Source of the DNA: Castellaniella caeni NBRC 101664
GTDB lineage: Bacteria > Pseudomonadota > Gammaproteobacteria > Burkholderiales > Burkholderiaceae_B
Direction of reading: 5' to 3'
Assembly (NCBI RefSeq): GCF_001592225.1
Contig: NZ_BCWN01000018.1
Span: 1 to 64,000 of the forward strand
Length of the DNA stretch: 64,000 nucleotides
The translations under genes were made by a program, and so were the position numbers. The notes beneath the pieces were generated by a model. The model ran no database searches and was not told the DNA's origin. It was given only the letters and a program-made list of their open reading frames with translations. This document shows positions 36,590-46,680 of this stretch, piece by piece. Positions within the stretch are counted from its first letter, which is position 1. Every line of letters begins with the position of its first letter.

Positions 36590-37082
36590 ACCCTCCTGGT
36601 GACGTTGGGCACGTTCCGGGTGCCTGCGGCGTGCGGCATGAAATCTCGGCGGCACCTGCTGTCGATCACCACTGAACCTTGAACTGACACCTCTTTGAGG
36701 TCAGTACGTTACGGGAAAATCGCCTTTGAGTCTCGAACAGCCTGGTCATTAAGTTCTGAACTTTCCGTACTTTCCACCGTTTAATTTTGAACTTTCCAGA
36801 TTGACCCACATGCACGGCTGCTATCGGCCAGGAAGAGACATTCGGACCCAATCGGCGGTGTTGCGCTACAACCGTTCACGAGCAAAAGTTCTGCTTATTC
36901 ACGAGTGCGAGAGCGCATGCCACTATTCCACCGACTCGGAGGGCCACACCGACCTCATAAGCGGCACGGTCGCTCAATTTCTCTCGAAATGTGTTAAACC
37001 ATAGCTGTTTGCGAATATATTTTTCGAGTTCGATAGGCTTCCAGGTCGCCTTAAGCAAGTTGAAAGATCATCGGGTCAAGGT
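36590..37082. other. Gene-poor left flank of the accessory insert
   Basis: This flank has no convincing gene. It contains a hairpin-capable CTGACACCTC/GAGGTCAG pair (36684-36704), TTGAACTGACAC at 36679, and two TGAACTTTCC repeats described separately. A segment GCTATCGGCCAGGAAGAGACATTCG (about 36819-36843) resembles a short sequence often seen in proteobacterial intergenic DNA near mobile elements. Base composition drops toward AT around 36985-37030. Short ORFs on both strands match no family I know. Confidence 0.5.
36757..36797 (+). repeat. Left-edge direct repeats TGAACTTTCC
   Basis: Two copies of TGAACTTTCC (36757-36766 and 36788-36797) lie 31 bp apart; the second is embedded in TTTTGAACTTTCCAG. 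The same TTTTGAAC core appears in opposite orientation at 42365-42400, beyond the nuclease-helicase genes, which suggests eroded transposon-type end repeats. Confidence 0.55.
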
Positions 37083-37220
37083 ATGCAAGAAAAGGACAAC
37101 AGCGCGACCGTCGCCAACTCGCCGGCATTAGAATCACCGAAGACCAAGGTATTCAGCCGCGAGGGGTTGTACCTGAGGTTGCATAATGATTTATTGCGCG
37201 ATCCGGTGCTTGCAAGATGA
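37083..37220 (+). CDS. Short ORF translationally coupled to the nuclease gene
   Basis: A 45-codon frame beginning MQEKDNSATVANSPALESPK and ending GLYLRLHNDLLRDPVLAR. Its TGA stop overlaps the ATG of the nuclease gene (ATGA), the same coupling seen between the nuclease and helicase genes. An in-frame stop at 37002 and no other normal start upstream make ATG 37083 the only start. The ribosome site is weak. I recognise no family; it may be a small accessory subunit, a leader that couples nuclease translation, or chance. Confidence 0.38.
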   Translation: MQEKDNSATVANSPALESPKTKVFSREGLYLRLHNDLLRDPVLAR

Positions 37221-38134
37221 TCCGCTTCCGCCGTGTGACATTGCAGCCACTCAACGCGTGGCTTGTTGCCCAACCCCAGACCGGAGCGCATCCCAAATAT
37301 CAACTGCGCGTGTGGCGAGAGGTCAATACCAACTTCGGGGCGGCGCTAAGCCACGAACTGGTCGCCTATGCTCAAGAAGCTCTCGACGATGCTCGGAAAC
37401 GCATACGCAAGGGCTTTGAGGACAATCTCTCCCCCTTTTCGGATTCGTTCGACGATCCTGCTGCACACTATCCAGCGATGCTCAACCGCATCACATTGCA
37501 GGGCTATCTCGGCGAAACCCTCGCTGGTCTCGCGGTGGAACATTTTGGTGCCTTCGGGAAGACCGACTGGCAGGTGCCAGCCTTTCTGTTCCGCTTCCAC
37601 GACCAAGAATTCCAGCATCTCGACCTCATCAATGAGCGCTTTCTTATGGGCGAGCCGCACGACCCCGATGCCGAGGCCGAAAAGCGTCCGGGGCGGACCG
37701 GTGACGACGCTCTGGCCTTCCGAGTCGACAGCGAAGGCAAGATCACCCACATCCTTGCGCTGGAGGCGAAGTGCTTGGCCACTAGCAATACCGCGATCAT
37801 TGCCGATGCCCATGCCAAGCTGGCCGCAGGAACGCTGCGTCCTAGCGGCGTTCGCGAATTGATTACTTTGCTGTCGGACTATGAGACCGACGAAGCCCAG
37901 ACATGGGTGGCGCGGCTGCTCGAATTTTATCGAGACGGCTTCAGGACGGCCAAGCGGCTCGACGGGCTTGCTTATACAGTTGGAAACTTCCCGATTAAGC
38001 CAAAGACCCGGTTGAGCTGGCTACCGGCCGATGCGCCGCACGCGTCCTACACAGCCGACAGGCAGCTCGATGCCATGGAATTTCAGCTCTCGGAACTCAG
38101 GAGTCTCGTCGACACTCTTTATCGGGGGGCATGA
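37217..38134 (+). CDS. PD-(D/E)xK-type nuclease, HamA/DUF1837-like candidate
   Basis: A 305-residue cytoplasmic protein. A nuclease core fits residues about 95-190: E100 in GYLGETLAGLAVEHFG, D163/D164 in GRTGDDALAF, and the E-x-K pair E183/K185 in ILALEAKCL. A helical C-terminal region (about 200-305) ends LDAMEFQLSELRSLVD. Its stop overlaps the start of a Ski2-like helicase, a pairing and order like HamA-HamB of Hachiman and AbpA-AbpB. Assignment to that family is inference from architecture; I cannot confirm sequence homology. Codon use differs from neighbouring housekeeping genes, suggesting horizontal transfer. Confidence 0.6.
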   Translation: MIRFRRVTLQPLNAWLVAQPQTGAHPKYQLRVWREVNTNFGAALSHELVAYAQEALDDARKRIRKGFEDNLSPFSDSFDDPAAHYPAMLNRITLQGYLGETLAGLAVEHFGAFGKTDWQVPAFLFRFHDQEFQHLDLINERFLMGEPHDPDAEAEKRPGRTGDDALAFRVDSEGKITHILALEAKCLATSNTAIIADAHAKLAAGTLRPSGVRELITLLSDYETDEAQTWVARLLEFYRDGFRTAKRLDGLAYTVGNFPIKPKTRLSWLPADAPHASYTADRQLDAMEFQLSELRSLVDTLYRGA

Positions 38135-41100
38135 TGCCAAGCGATGCCGTACTTAACATCGCAGGGCAGATCAGGACGGATCTAGCCGGCTCGGCGCTGT
38201 CGCCGCTGCAAGCGAAACTCTACAGTCAGCGTGTCCGTCGGGACATGGGCGCAGATGGTCTACCGTCGTTCAGCCCAGCAGAACTTGCGGCACGGCTCGA
38301 CGAAGCGTGCTTGTTGCTGGATGCGGCCTGGCTCGAGCGATCAGTCGACAAAGATCGTGCCTGGACGTCTGCTGTGAAGCGCGCCGCCGAAGTTCTCGAA
38401 TGGGTTTCGCATTCCTCCCTTAAGCCAGCCGACGCTCCGATCCACCTGCTGTCGGCGGCCGCTTACCAGGTCGCGGGTTATCCCGCTATGGCGCTCGGCC
38501 ATCTGCGCATGATGCCGGCCGACGAGGCTTTTTCCACGATTCTGCGTGAATTCTTGCGCGGCGATTTTGACTCAGCACTAACTGCCGTGCAGACGTTCTG
38601 GAAGGTGCAGCACGACCTTGATGAAGACCGTGTCCTGCGAGCCCCCCTTATCAATGCGGGTGAGGAGGACGACGAGGGCGAGGACGATGACACTCGACTT
38701 GCCAATCTTGAAGTCTCGACCGTCCGCCACATCGTCATGTGCATCGGCACCATCTGTTCCTATCTGCGCACTGGCGATGCCGCGTTGGTCGACCGTGCTT
38801 TGGTCAAGCTAGATGCACTAGCGCAAAGCTACCTGCATAGCCACGATCCCTACTCCTATCTGCTGGCGCGGCTCTGCGCCGGTGCAGCCCACCGCTTCAT
38901 AGATGCAAGCCTCTGGCCCCACATCGAACGGCTCACCGATGACGTGAACTCACGCACCCACGCCGCTCTGATGCAATTCGCCCGCGCGGCCTTCGTCAAT
39001 CGACGCGCCTTGGTATGGCCTGCGCAACGGGCCGGCATCGATCGGCTAGCGGCCAACGACAGCTTCGTTCTCTGCACGCCAACTGGATCGGGCAAAACAA
39101 CCATCGCCACCCTTGGCGCCGTACAGGGCCTCTTCGTAGCGCGCCCAAATCCGCTTCTCGCAGAGAATCTTGTACTTTACCTCGTGCCCTCGCGCGCACT
39201 AGCTGCCGAGGTCGAAGCTCGGTTCGCAGAAGATCTGCGCGACATCGCGGCGGAGCCAGTGGTTGTCACCGGACTTTATGGAGGCACGGATTGGGGGCCG
39301 ACCGATGCATGGGTCCAAGTCGATCAGCCGACCGTCGTCATCTGCACGTTCGAAAAGGCCGATGCCCTGTTGCGCTATCTCGGAACGCTGTTTCTCGATC
39401 GTGTGCGCCTCGTAGTCATTGACGAAGCCCATATGGTCGAGCAGGATCCGAACCGATCAGACGCTGTCACCGATGGCACGTCTCGCGCTCTCCGACTCGA
39501 GCAGCTCAGTGCCCGTCTGCTTCGCGCGCAGGATAACAAGAACTTCCGGATCATCGCGCTCTCGGCGGTCGCCGCCAAGGCCGCGCCAGCAATTGCATCC
39601 TGGCTGTCGAGCGACGAAAACGGTGATCCGATCAGCTCGACCTATCGTAGCACCCGGCAGATGCTCGGTCGGCTTGAGGTCGCGCGGAGCGGCCGGTTCG
39701 ACATCCGCTACGACTTGATGGACGGGCGTACGCTCGAGTTCGAGGATGAGCGCACTGATGATCGCCCCTATATTCCCAGCCCTTTTCCACCTGTCCCCGG
39801 CGGTGTTGATAGAGCGCTCGGAGTAGAGAAATCGCTGCGTGGACCTACGCTTTGGGCCGCCCTCCACCTCGCCGCCGAGCGATCAGACGGCACCCGACCG
39901 ACCGTGATGATCTCACTAACGCAGAACGTCAGCTCCTTTGCCGAGAATTGCGCCGATCTGCTCGAAGGCTGGATCGCGGCAAAAGTCACCCTTCCGAATT
40001 ACTGGTCCGTCGCCGACAGCGACTCGCACTGGCAGAGCTGCCTCGCTGCGGCCGAGGACTATTTCACAACGGCTTCCTTCGAATATCGCCTGCTGATCCA
40101 AGGAATCGCGGTTCATCACGGCCAAATGCCAGGACTCCTAGCACGACGACTCAAGGTGGCGATCGATCGCGGCAATGTCCGCGTGGTGATCGCGACCTCG
40201 ACACTCTCCGAAGGGGTCAATATCCCAGTAAATACGCTGCTGATCCCGAGCGTCCATCGCTCGAACACAGTCTTCACGGTCAATGAATTCTCGAACCTCA
40301 TCGGCCGTGCTGGGCGGCCGGGCGTCGCTACCGAAGGCACTGCCCTCGTCGTGCTGCCCGAGCGCGAATATCGCGGCCGCAGCCGCAATTATGTCTGGAA
40401 CCGGACCTGGGAGGGTTATGACAAGCTCGTCGACGAGCTGAAAGACGCGACCGAACTTGCCTCCACCGGTGACCTATCGGTCAAGGAGGGTGCCGCGAAT
40501 AGCGCGCTCGCCATTTTGCTGGAGCGGCTACGCGATGCGTGGGAGGATATGAGCGGCAGCGATGGTGACGATGATTTTGCCGAATGGCTCGAGGAAACCT
40601 CGGTAGTTGACGGGCTCGGCGATGACGACGACAGTGAGAAACTACTGGATACGCTCGACGGATTGCTAATCGCCGCGATCCAGGAGATCGAACAGATGTG
40701 CAACGCGGGTCGCAGTGCTGCCGACCTCGAAACCGAATTGTCGGCGCTGTGGCGGCGAACCTACGCCTACGTCGCGGCGTACGAGGAGGATCGCCTGGCA
40801 CAGACTTGGCTCCAGCGAGGACGGGCAATAACCAGCCTCTATCCCGACCCCAATCGGCGCCGCCAGCTCTACAAGACTAGCTTGCCGCCACGCTCGGGAT
40901 CGATCCTCCTGGATCGCGTCGACGACATCCGCGCGGCCTTGGTAGCCGGCATCGATTATGCCGATCGGTCGGCCGAGCAACAGTTCCAGTTCATTCGCGC
41001 GATTATCGCCTTGCTGAGCGAAGTGCCAGCGTTCCGCATCTCGACCAAGCTCGGACGGATGCGTAAGCCTTTCCGCGACTGGGAGAAATTGCTGCGCTGG

Positions 41101-41775
41101 TGGTTGTTTAAGACCACTCTCAAAAAGCAGCCCAAACCGAAAGAGCTTGGCCCCTGGTTCGCCTTCGTCTCCGATAATTTCATTTATCGCGGCAATTGGG
41201 GGTTGGGTAGTCTGATTGGCGTGCTGATGGATCGGGGTGACGCCGCCGGTCCAGTCGATGCGCTCACAATCGACGACTGGCCACGCAGCGGCCTGCCGTG
41301 GATCGGTTTTTGGCTCAAGGAACTGGTCAATTGGGGCACGCTCGATCCGGTCGCCGCGTTCCTTCTGGCACGCGGCAATGCTCGGAACCGCGCGCAAGCG
41401 GAAACGGACGCGCAGGCTTATTATGTGCAGCTCGACGCAGACACCGCGCCAAACGACAAGCTCGATCCTCGTCGTATCCGGGATTGGGTCAAAACACGCC
41501 AGCCGCCGGCTCCGATGCGGCGGGCATCGCGTGAAATCACACTCGACGTGCGGCTCGAGCGACCGGCACGGGACTATCTTGCACGCCAGCTCAGCGTCCT
41601 GCCACTCGTGACAGCCGATCGCCTCAGCTGGATCGATCCAGCCGGCTATACCGTCGCGCACTGCAACCGCCCGACGGATTGGGACGAACAATCCTCACGC
41701 TTCCGATTCGAGCTATTCGTAGATCTGCAGCAAGTTAGCGGCGAACCCTATCTGCCGCATCGGCGCGAAATGTAA
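38131..41775 (+). CDS. Large Ski2-like superfamily 2 helicase, HamB-like candidate
   Basis: A 1214-residue protein. An all-helical N-terminal region (1-290, with an acidic stretch near 178-187) precedes the helicase core: Walker A TPTGSGKT at 316-323, motif Ia LVPSRALAAE, DEAH at 431-434, motif III region IALSAV at 476-480, IAVHHGQMP at 659-667, motif V VIATSTLSEGVNIP at 686-699 and motif VI LIGRAGRPG at 723-731. A second acidic stretch follows near 840. The C-terminal 400 residues have no recognised domain. ATGATG at 38131 overlaps the nuclease stop. With the nuclease it probably forms a DNA-sensing defence complex. Confidence 0.75.
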   Translation: MMPSDAVLNIAGQIRTDLAGSALSPLQAKLYSQRVRRDMGADGLPSFSPAELAARLDEACLLLDAAWLERSVDKDRAWTSAVKRAAEVLEWVSHSSLKPADAPIHLLSAAAYQVAGYPAMALGHLRMMPADEAFSTILREFLRGDFDSALTAVQTFWKVQHDLDEDRVLRAPLINAGEEDDEGEDDDTRLANLEVSTVRHIVMCIGTICSYLRTGDAALVDRALVKLDALAQSYLHSHDPYSYLLARLCAGAAHRFIDASLWPHIERLTDDVNSRTHAALMQFARAAFVNRRALVWPAQRAGIDRLAANDSFVLCTPTGSGKTTIATLGAVQGLFVARPNPLLAENLVLYLVPSRALAAEVEARFAEDLRDIAAEPVVVTGLYGGTDWGPTDAWVQVDQPTVVICTFEKADALLRYLGTLFLDRVRLVVIDEAHMVEQDPNRSDAVTDGTSRALRLEQLSARLLRAQDNKNFRIIALSAVAAKAAPAIASWLSSDENGDPISSTYRSTRQMLGRLEVARSGRFDIRYDLMDGRTLEFEDERTDDRPYIPSPFPPVPGGVDRALGVEKSLRGPTLWAALHLAAERSDGTRPTVMISLTQNVSSFAENCADLLEGWIAAKVTLPNYWSVADSDSHWQSCLAAAEDYFTTASFEYRLLIQGIAVHHGQMPGLLARRLKVAIDRGNVRVVIATSTLSEGVNIPVNTLLIPSVHRSNTVFTVNEFSNLIGRAGRPGVATEGTALVVLPEREYRGRSRNYVWNRTWEGYDKLVDELKDATELASTGDLSVKEGAANSALAILLERLRDAWEDMSGSDGDDDFAEWLEETSVVDGLGDDDDSEKLLDTLDGLLIAAIQEIEQMCNAGRSAADLETELSALWRRTYAYVAAYEEDRLAQTWLQRGRAITSLYPDPNRRRQLYKTSLPPRSGSILLDRVDDIRAALVAGIDYADRSAEQQFQFIRAIIALLSEVPAFRISTKLGRMRKPFRDWEKLLRWWLFKTTLKKQPKPKELGPWFAFVSDNFIYRGNWGLGSLIGVLMDRGDAAGPVDALTIDDWPRSGLPWIGFWLKELVNWGTLDPVAAFLLARGNARNRAQAETDAQAYYVQLDADTAPNDKLDPRRIRDWVKTRQPPAPMRRASREITLDVRLERPARDYLARQLSVLPLVTADRLSWIDPAGYTVAHCNRPTDWDEQSSRFRFELFVDLQQVSGEPYLPHRREM

Positions 41776-41832
41776 TGACCCAGTGAAAACCTGCCTACTT
41801 CTGGCAATCGCTAAAAATGGGGGGATTACCCG

Positions 41833-42060
41833 TCACCGCACGACGGCTATCCGACAACCGATCTGCGGCTGCGCTACTGAAGTGGCCCCCAGGGCGGAGA
41901 CAAACTGTCGAAGCCTTGCAGACGCAGGTGGCAAGCGTCTGCCCTTCTCGACATGGGTGATGTAAGACGGATGGCAGCCAAGACGCGTTGCTAACTGGCC
42001 CACGGTAAGTCCCTTGGACCGTCGCAAAGCAGCCAGATCGTTTCCAAAGACGCGTAGCAC
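41833..42060 (-). CDS. Small XRE-family HTH regulator
   Basis: A 75-residue DNA-binding protein. The HTH is FGNDLAALRRSKGLTVGQLATRLGCHPSYITHVEKGRRLPPAS, close to the XRE consensus. I chose the GTG at 42060 because GGAGGAAGGG ends 5 nt upstream; an ATG at 42123 would add 21 residues with no family match. It is convergent with the helicase gene (57 bp between stops) and may regulate the module, as small HTH proteins do in some defence islands, or be an unrelated passenger. Confidence 0.6.
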   Translation of the reverse strand: MLRVFGNDLAALRRSKGLTVGQLATRLGCHPSYITHVEKGRRLPPASARLRQFVSALGATSVAQPQIGCRIAVVR

Positions 42061-42445
42061 GGAATCCCTTCCTCCAGAGGCTCTCAAAAGGAAATTCTGA
42101 TATCCAGGAGACCAACTGCCCATTGGGGACTTCCATAGTATAAGCCATTGATTTATAACGATGAATTAAGATAGCCCATCGAATTTTTGCGCTCAAAGTA
42201 CCTCGTGATTGTCCAATCTGCGGATCACCAACACAGGCAGAGACCGGCGGTACACACGCGCTTCAGGCGGAAGAAGGCACAAAAATGCCCTGGCTTCAGA
42301 CCTCACCTCAACGTCATTTTTGGTCTGAAACCCTTGTCAGCAGTGGATCTATGCGTTTTTGGGAGTTCAAAACTCAGTGACGGAAGTTCAAAACTCAGTG
42401 GCGTTCGACACGACACCTGCAAATGTAACCACCCTGCCGCCCCCC
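42061..42445. other. Gene-poor right flank of the accessory insert
   Basis: Between the XRE gene and the groESL promoter there is no convincing ORF. An AT-rich segment at 42135-42185 is the likely XRE promoter region. A pair of 15-bp repeats at 42365-42400 is listed separately, and AT-rich character ends at the groESL promoter. Confidence 0.5.
42365..42400 (-). repeat. Right-edge direct repeats GTTCAAAACTCAGTG
   Basis: Two identical 15-bp copies (42365-42379 and 42386-42400) spaced 21 bp apart, the second preceded by GGAA and the first by GGGA. Read on the minus strand they become CACTGAGTTTTGAAC followed by TTCC or TCCC, matching the TTTTGAACTTTCC of the left edge in inverted orientation. 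Confidence 0.65.
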
Positions 42446-42473
42446 TTGAAATGCCCAGAATCATCCCTATAAT
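42445..42473 (+). promoter_or_regulatory. groESL promoter (sigma70/sigma32-like)
   Basis: TTGAAA (42446-42451) and TATAAT (42468-42473) are spaced by 16 bp. The -35 context CCTTGAAA and CCCTAT before the -10 also resemble a heat-shock sigma32 promoter. It overlaps the CIRCE operator by one base. Confidence 0.75.
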
Positions 42474-42499
42474 TAGCACTCGATGGGGTTGAGTGCTAA
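42473..42499 (+). promoter_or_regulatory. CIRCE operator (HrcA-binding site)
   Basis: Perfect consensus half-sites TTAGCACTC (42473-42481) and GAGTGCTAA (42491-42499) flank a 9-bp spacer. HrcA repressor binding here, directly downstream of the promoter, represses groESL until heat or misfolded protein titrates GroEL. No hrcA gene is in the window. Confidence 0.97.
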
Positions 42500-42549
42500 C
42501 ACCGGCACCGCCCCCGCACTTTTCAATTCTCATGAACAGGAGTTCCTCC

Positions 42550-44518
<1,969 letters not shown>

Positions 44519-44589
44519 GCCTCGCGTCATCCAGCGCCCCATCCCGGGTGGTTCAGCCACCTGCCGGGGCCACGCCAGACCAGACCAGA

Positions 44590-44622
44590 CCCCGTCACGG
44601 TTCGCCGTGGCGGGGTTTTTTT
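44590..44622 (+). terminator. Rho-independent terminator after groL
   Basis: The stem CCCCGTCACGG pairs with CCGTGGCGGGG (one G-T pair) around a TTCG tetraloop, followed by seven T residues. It ends the groESL transcript. Confidence 0.93.
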
Positions 44623-44696
44623 CGGGCGATTCGCCCTTTGAGGCCATGCGGCGCACGCGCCAAGTCCATTACAATGCCGCAACCCTCTGCTTCGGC

Positions 44697-45086
44697 ATGC
44701 CCATGACCCAACCTTCCCCCTATAAAAGCACGGGCGGTCTCGCCCGCATCGCGCGCGCCTTCGGCTATTCGATGCAGGGCCTGGGGGCGGCATGGCGCCA
44801 CGAGGCGGCTTTTCGCCAAGAAACTTGGCTGGCCGTGGTGCTCGTCCCCCTGGGGCTGTGGCTGGGCGAGACGGCGGGCGAGCGGCTGCTGCTGGCGGGC
44901 ATGGTGGTGGGGGTCTTGATTGTCGAGCTGATCAATTCGGCCATCGAGGCCCTGGCCGACGCCATCAGCACCGACCATCATCCCTTGCTGGGGCGCGCCA
45001 AAGACATCGGCAGCGCCGCCGTGCTGCTCATGCTGTTGCTGACGGGCGCCGCCTGGGCCAGCGTGCTGATCCCGCGTTGGGCGTAA
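44697..45086 (+). CDS. dgkA: Diacylglycerol kinase (prokaryotic DgkA)
   Basis: A small inner-membrane kinase that phosphorylates diacylglycerol to phosphatidic acid, recycling lipid from periplasmic glucan or LPS modification. The 129-residue protein has three helices and the signature ELINSAIEALADAISTDHHPLLGRAKDIGSAAVLLMLLL, with the catalytic Glu and conserved Asn. The start may be ATG 44697 or 44703; no strong ribosome site separates them. It would recycle the diacylglycerol made by the phosphoethanolamine transferase at 27 kb. Confidence 0.94.
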   Translation: MPMTQPSPYKSTGGLARIARAFGYSMQGLGAAWRHEAAFRQETWLAVVLVPLGLWLGETAGERLLLAGMVVGVLIVELINSAIEALADAISTDHHPLLGRAKDIGSAAVLLMLLLTGAAWASVLIPRWA

Positions 45087-45137
45087 CGGCTGCCAAACCC
45101 TAGTACGAGCATCAACCGAACGAGACACCAGACCATC

Positions 45138-45974
45138 ATGCCCATGACCTTCATCGACAAGCTGAACCACGCCTGGACGAGCCAGGATTCCCTGCTGATG
45201 GTGGGGCTCGACCCCGACGTCGGGCGTTTTCCCGCCGAACTGGCCGGGCGCGCCGATGCCGTCTTTGAATTTTGCCGCCGCATCGTCGATGCCACGGCCC
45301 CCTATGCCTGTGGCTTCAAGCCGCAGATCGCCTACTTCGCGGCGCTGGGCGCCGAAGACCAGCTGCTGGATCTGTGCCGCTACATCCGCGCGCAGCACCC
45401 CGCGCTGCCCATCGTGCTGGACGCCAAGCGCGGCGACATCGGCAGCACGGCGCAGCAGTATGCCCGCGAGGCCTTCGAGCGCTATGGCGCCGACGCCGTC
45501 ACGGTCAACCCCTACATGGGCCGCGATTCCGTCCAGCCGTATCTCGATTATGGCGACAAGGGCGTCATCATTCTGTGTCGCACGTCCAACGTGGGCGGCG
45601 CCGACCTTCAAGACATGCGGTTGGCCAACGGCACGCCGCTGTACCTGCACGTGGCCGACCAGGTCGCCCGCGTGTGGAACACCAACGGCCAGTGTGCCCT
45701 GGTGGTGGGGGCCACCTACCCCGAGGAAATCGCCCAGGTGCGCCGCCGGGTGGCCGACATGCCGCTGCTCATCCCCGGCATCGGCGCCCAGGGCGGCGAC
45801 ATCGTCGCCACCGTGCAGGCGGGGCGTACCGCCGCCAACACCGGCATGATGATCAATTCGTCGCGCGCCATCCTGTACGCCAGCCAAGGCGACAACTGGG
45901 CCGAAGCCGCCGCCAAGACGGCGCGCGCCACGCGCAGCGCCATCCGGCACGCCCTGAGCGCCAGCAACGACTGA
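45138..45974 (+). CDS. pyrF: Orotidine 5'-phosphate decarboxylase, type 2
   Basis: The last step of de novo UMP synthesis. The 278-residue protein is of the longer type 2 subfamily. Substrate-binding [13 protein letters not shown] is at about 20-32 and the catalytic Lys/Asp network in [24 protein letters not shown] near 95-117. [16 protein letters not shown] and the phosphate loop region GIGAQGGDI follow. It stands alone, 51 bp after dgkA. Confidence 0.97.
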   Translation: MPMTFIDKLNHAWTSQDSLLMVGLDPDVGRFPAELAGRADAVFEFCRRIVDATAPYACGFKPQIAYFAALGAEDQLLDLCRYIRAQHPALPIVLDAKRGDIGSTAQQYAREAFERYGADAVTVNPYMGRDSVQPYLDYGDKGVIILCRTSNVGGADLQDMRLANGTPLYLHVADQVARVWNTNGQCALVVGATYPEEIAQVRRRVADMPLLIPGIGAQGGDIVATVQAGRTAANTGMMINSSRAILYASQGDNWAEAAAKTARATRSAIRHALSASND

Positions 45975-46116
45975 ACCGCCATCGCCTCGACGGCGTCGCC
46001 ATCAAACGGCGGCGGCAACGATCAGCCTGAAGGGAAGGCGGCCTGCCACCGCCCCGCGTACCCCGTCGAAGCGGCAGGCAAGTGGAAGGCAAACTGGTGC
46101 CCGGCGGTGAGCCGGT

Positions 46117-46680
46117 TCAGTCGTTGGCGTCGTCGGACGATTCGGCCGGGGCGCGCGCGCCGCCAAGGTGCGAGGCGCCGCGCTTCAGGTCGTCCAGCCC
46201 GGCCTGCAGCACGAAGCGCACGGCGGCCAGGCGCACCGCTTCGCGGTCGCCGTCGAACACCTTGGTCACGGCCCGGGTGGTGATGCCCGAAGCCGCCCGG
46301 CGGGCGATGCCGAAGCACACCATGCCCACCGGCTTGCCTGGCGTGGCGCCGCCGGGCCCGGCGATGCCGGTGGTGGCCAGCGCCAGACGGGCCGCAGGCA
46401 CCGCGCCCAGCACGCCGCTGGCCATCTCCATGGCGGTTTCTTCGCTGACGGCGCCATAGCGTTCGAGCGTATCGGGCGACACGCGCAGCTGCTCGATCTT
46501 GGCGACGTTGCTGTACGTGACGAAGCCGCGTTCAAACCACTGGCTCGACCCCGGGCACGAGGTGATGGCCCCGGCCACCAGCCCGCCCGTGCAGGACTCG
46601 GCGGTGGCGCTCAGCCAGCCCGCCGCCCGCAAGGCAGCCCCAAATTCGCCCGCCAGGGCGCGCAAGTCACGATCAATCAT
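46117..46680 (-). CDS. pncC: CinA C-terminal-type nicotinamide-nucleotide amidohydrolase
   Basis: A 187-residue single-domain CinA-family enzyme that deamidates NMN to NaMN in NAD recycling. The family block SATAESCTGGLVAGAITSCPGSSQWFERGFVTYSN contains the catalytic Ser and flanking residues; VSEETAMEMASGVL and ALATTGIAGPGGATPGKPVGMVCFGIA follow. The acidic C-terminal tail is not conserved. Its start overlaps the pgpA stop (ATGA), so it is the last gene of the thiL-pgpA-pncC unit. Confidence 0.93.
   Translation of the reverse strand: MIDRDLRALAGEFGAALRAAGWLSATAESCTGGLVAGAITSCPGSSQWFERGFVTYSNVAKIEQLRVSPDTLERYGAVSEETAMEMASGVLGAVPAARLALATTGIAGPGGATPGKPVGMVCFGIARRAASGITTRAVTKVFDGDREAVRLAAVRFVLQAGLDDLKRGASHLGGARAPAESSDDAND

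Larger units (their letters stand above)
36757..42400. mobile_element. Candidate genomic insert carrying a nuclease-helicase module
   Basis: Between the cyd operon and the groESL promoter lies a block whose codon use and AT-richer edges differ by eye from its neighbours. It is bounded by multiple short repeats in inverted orientation (TTTTGAAC at the left, GTTCAAAA at the right). Multiple end repeats are typical of Tn7/Tn5053/IS21-type ends, but no transposase or integrase gene is present, so this could be a decayed or non-autonomous element. Boundaries are approximate and no target duplication was identified. Confidence 0.4.

Noticed and set aside
36801..37058. Short frames on both strands left of the nuclease module
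   Set aside because: No ribosome sites, no recognisable families, and they overlap a likely mobile-element fragment.
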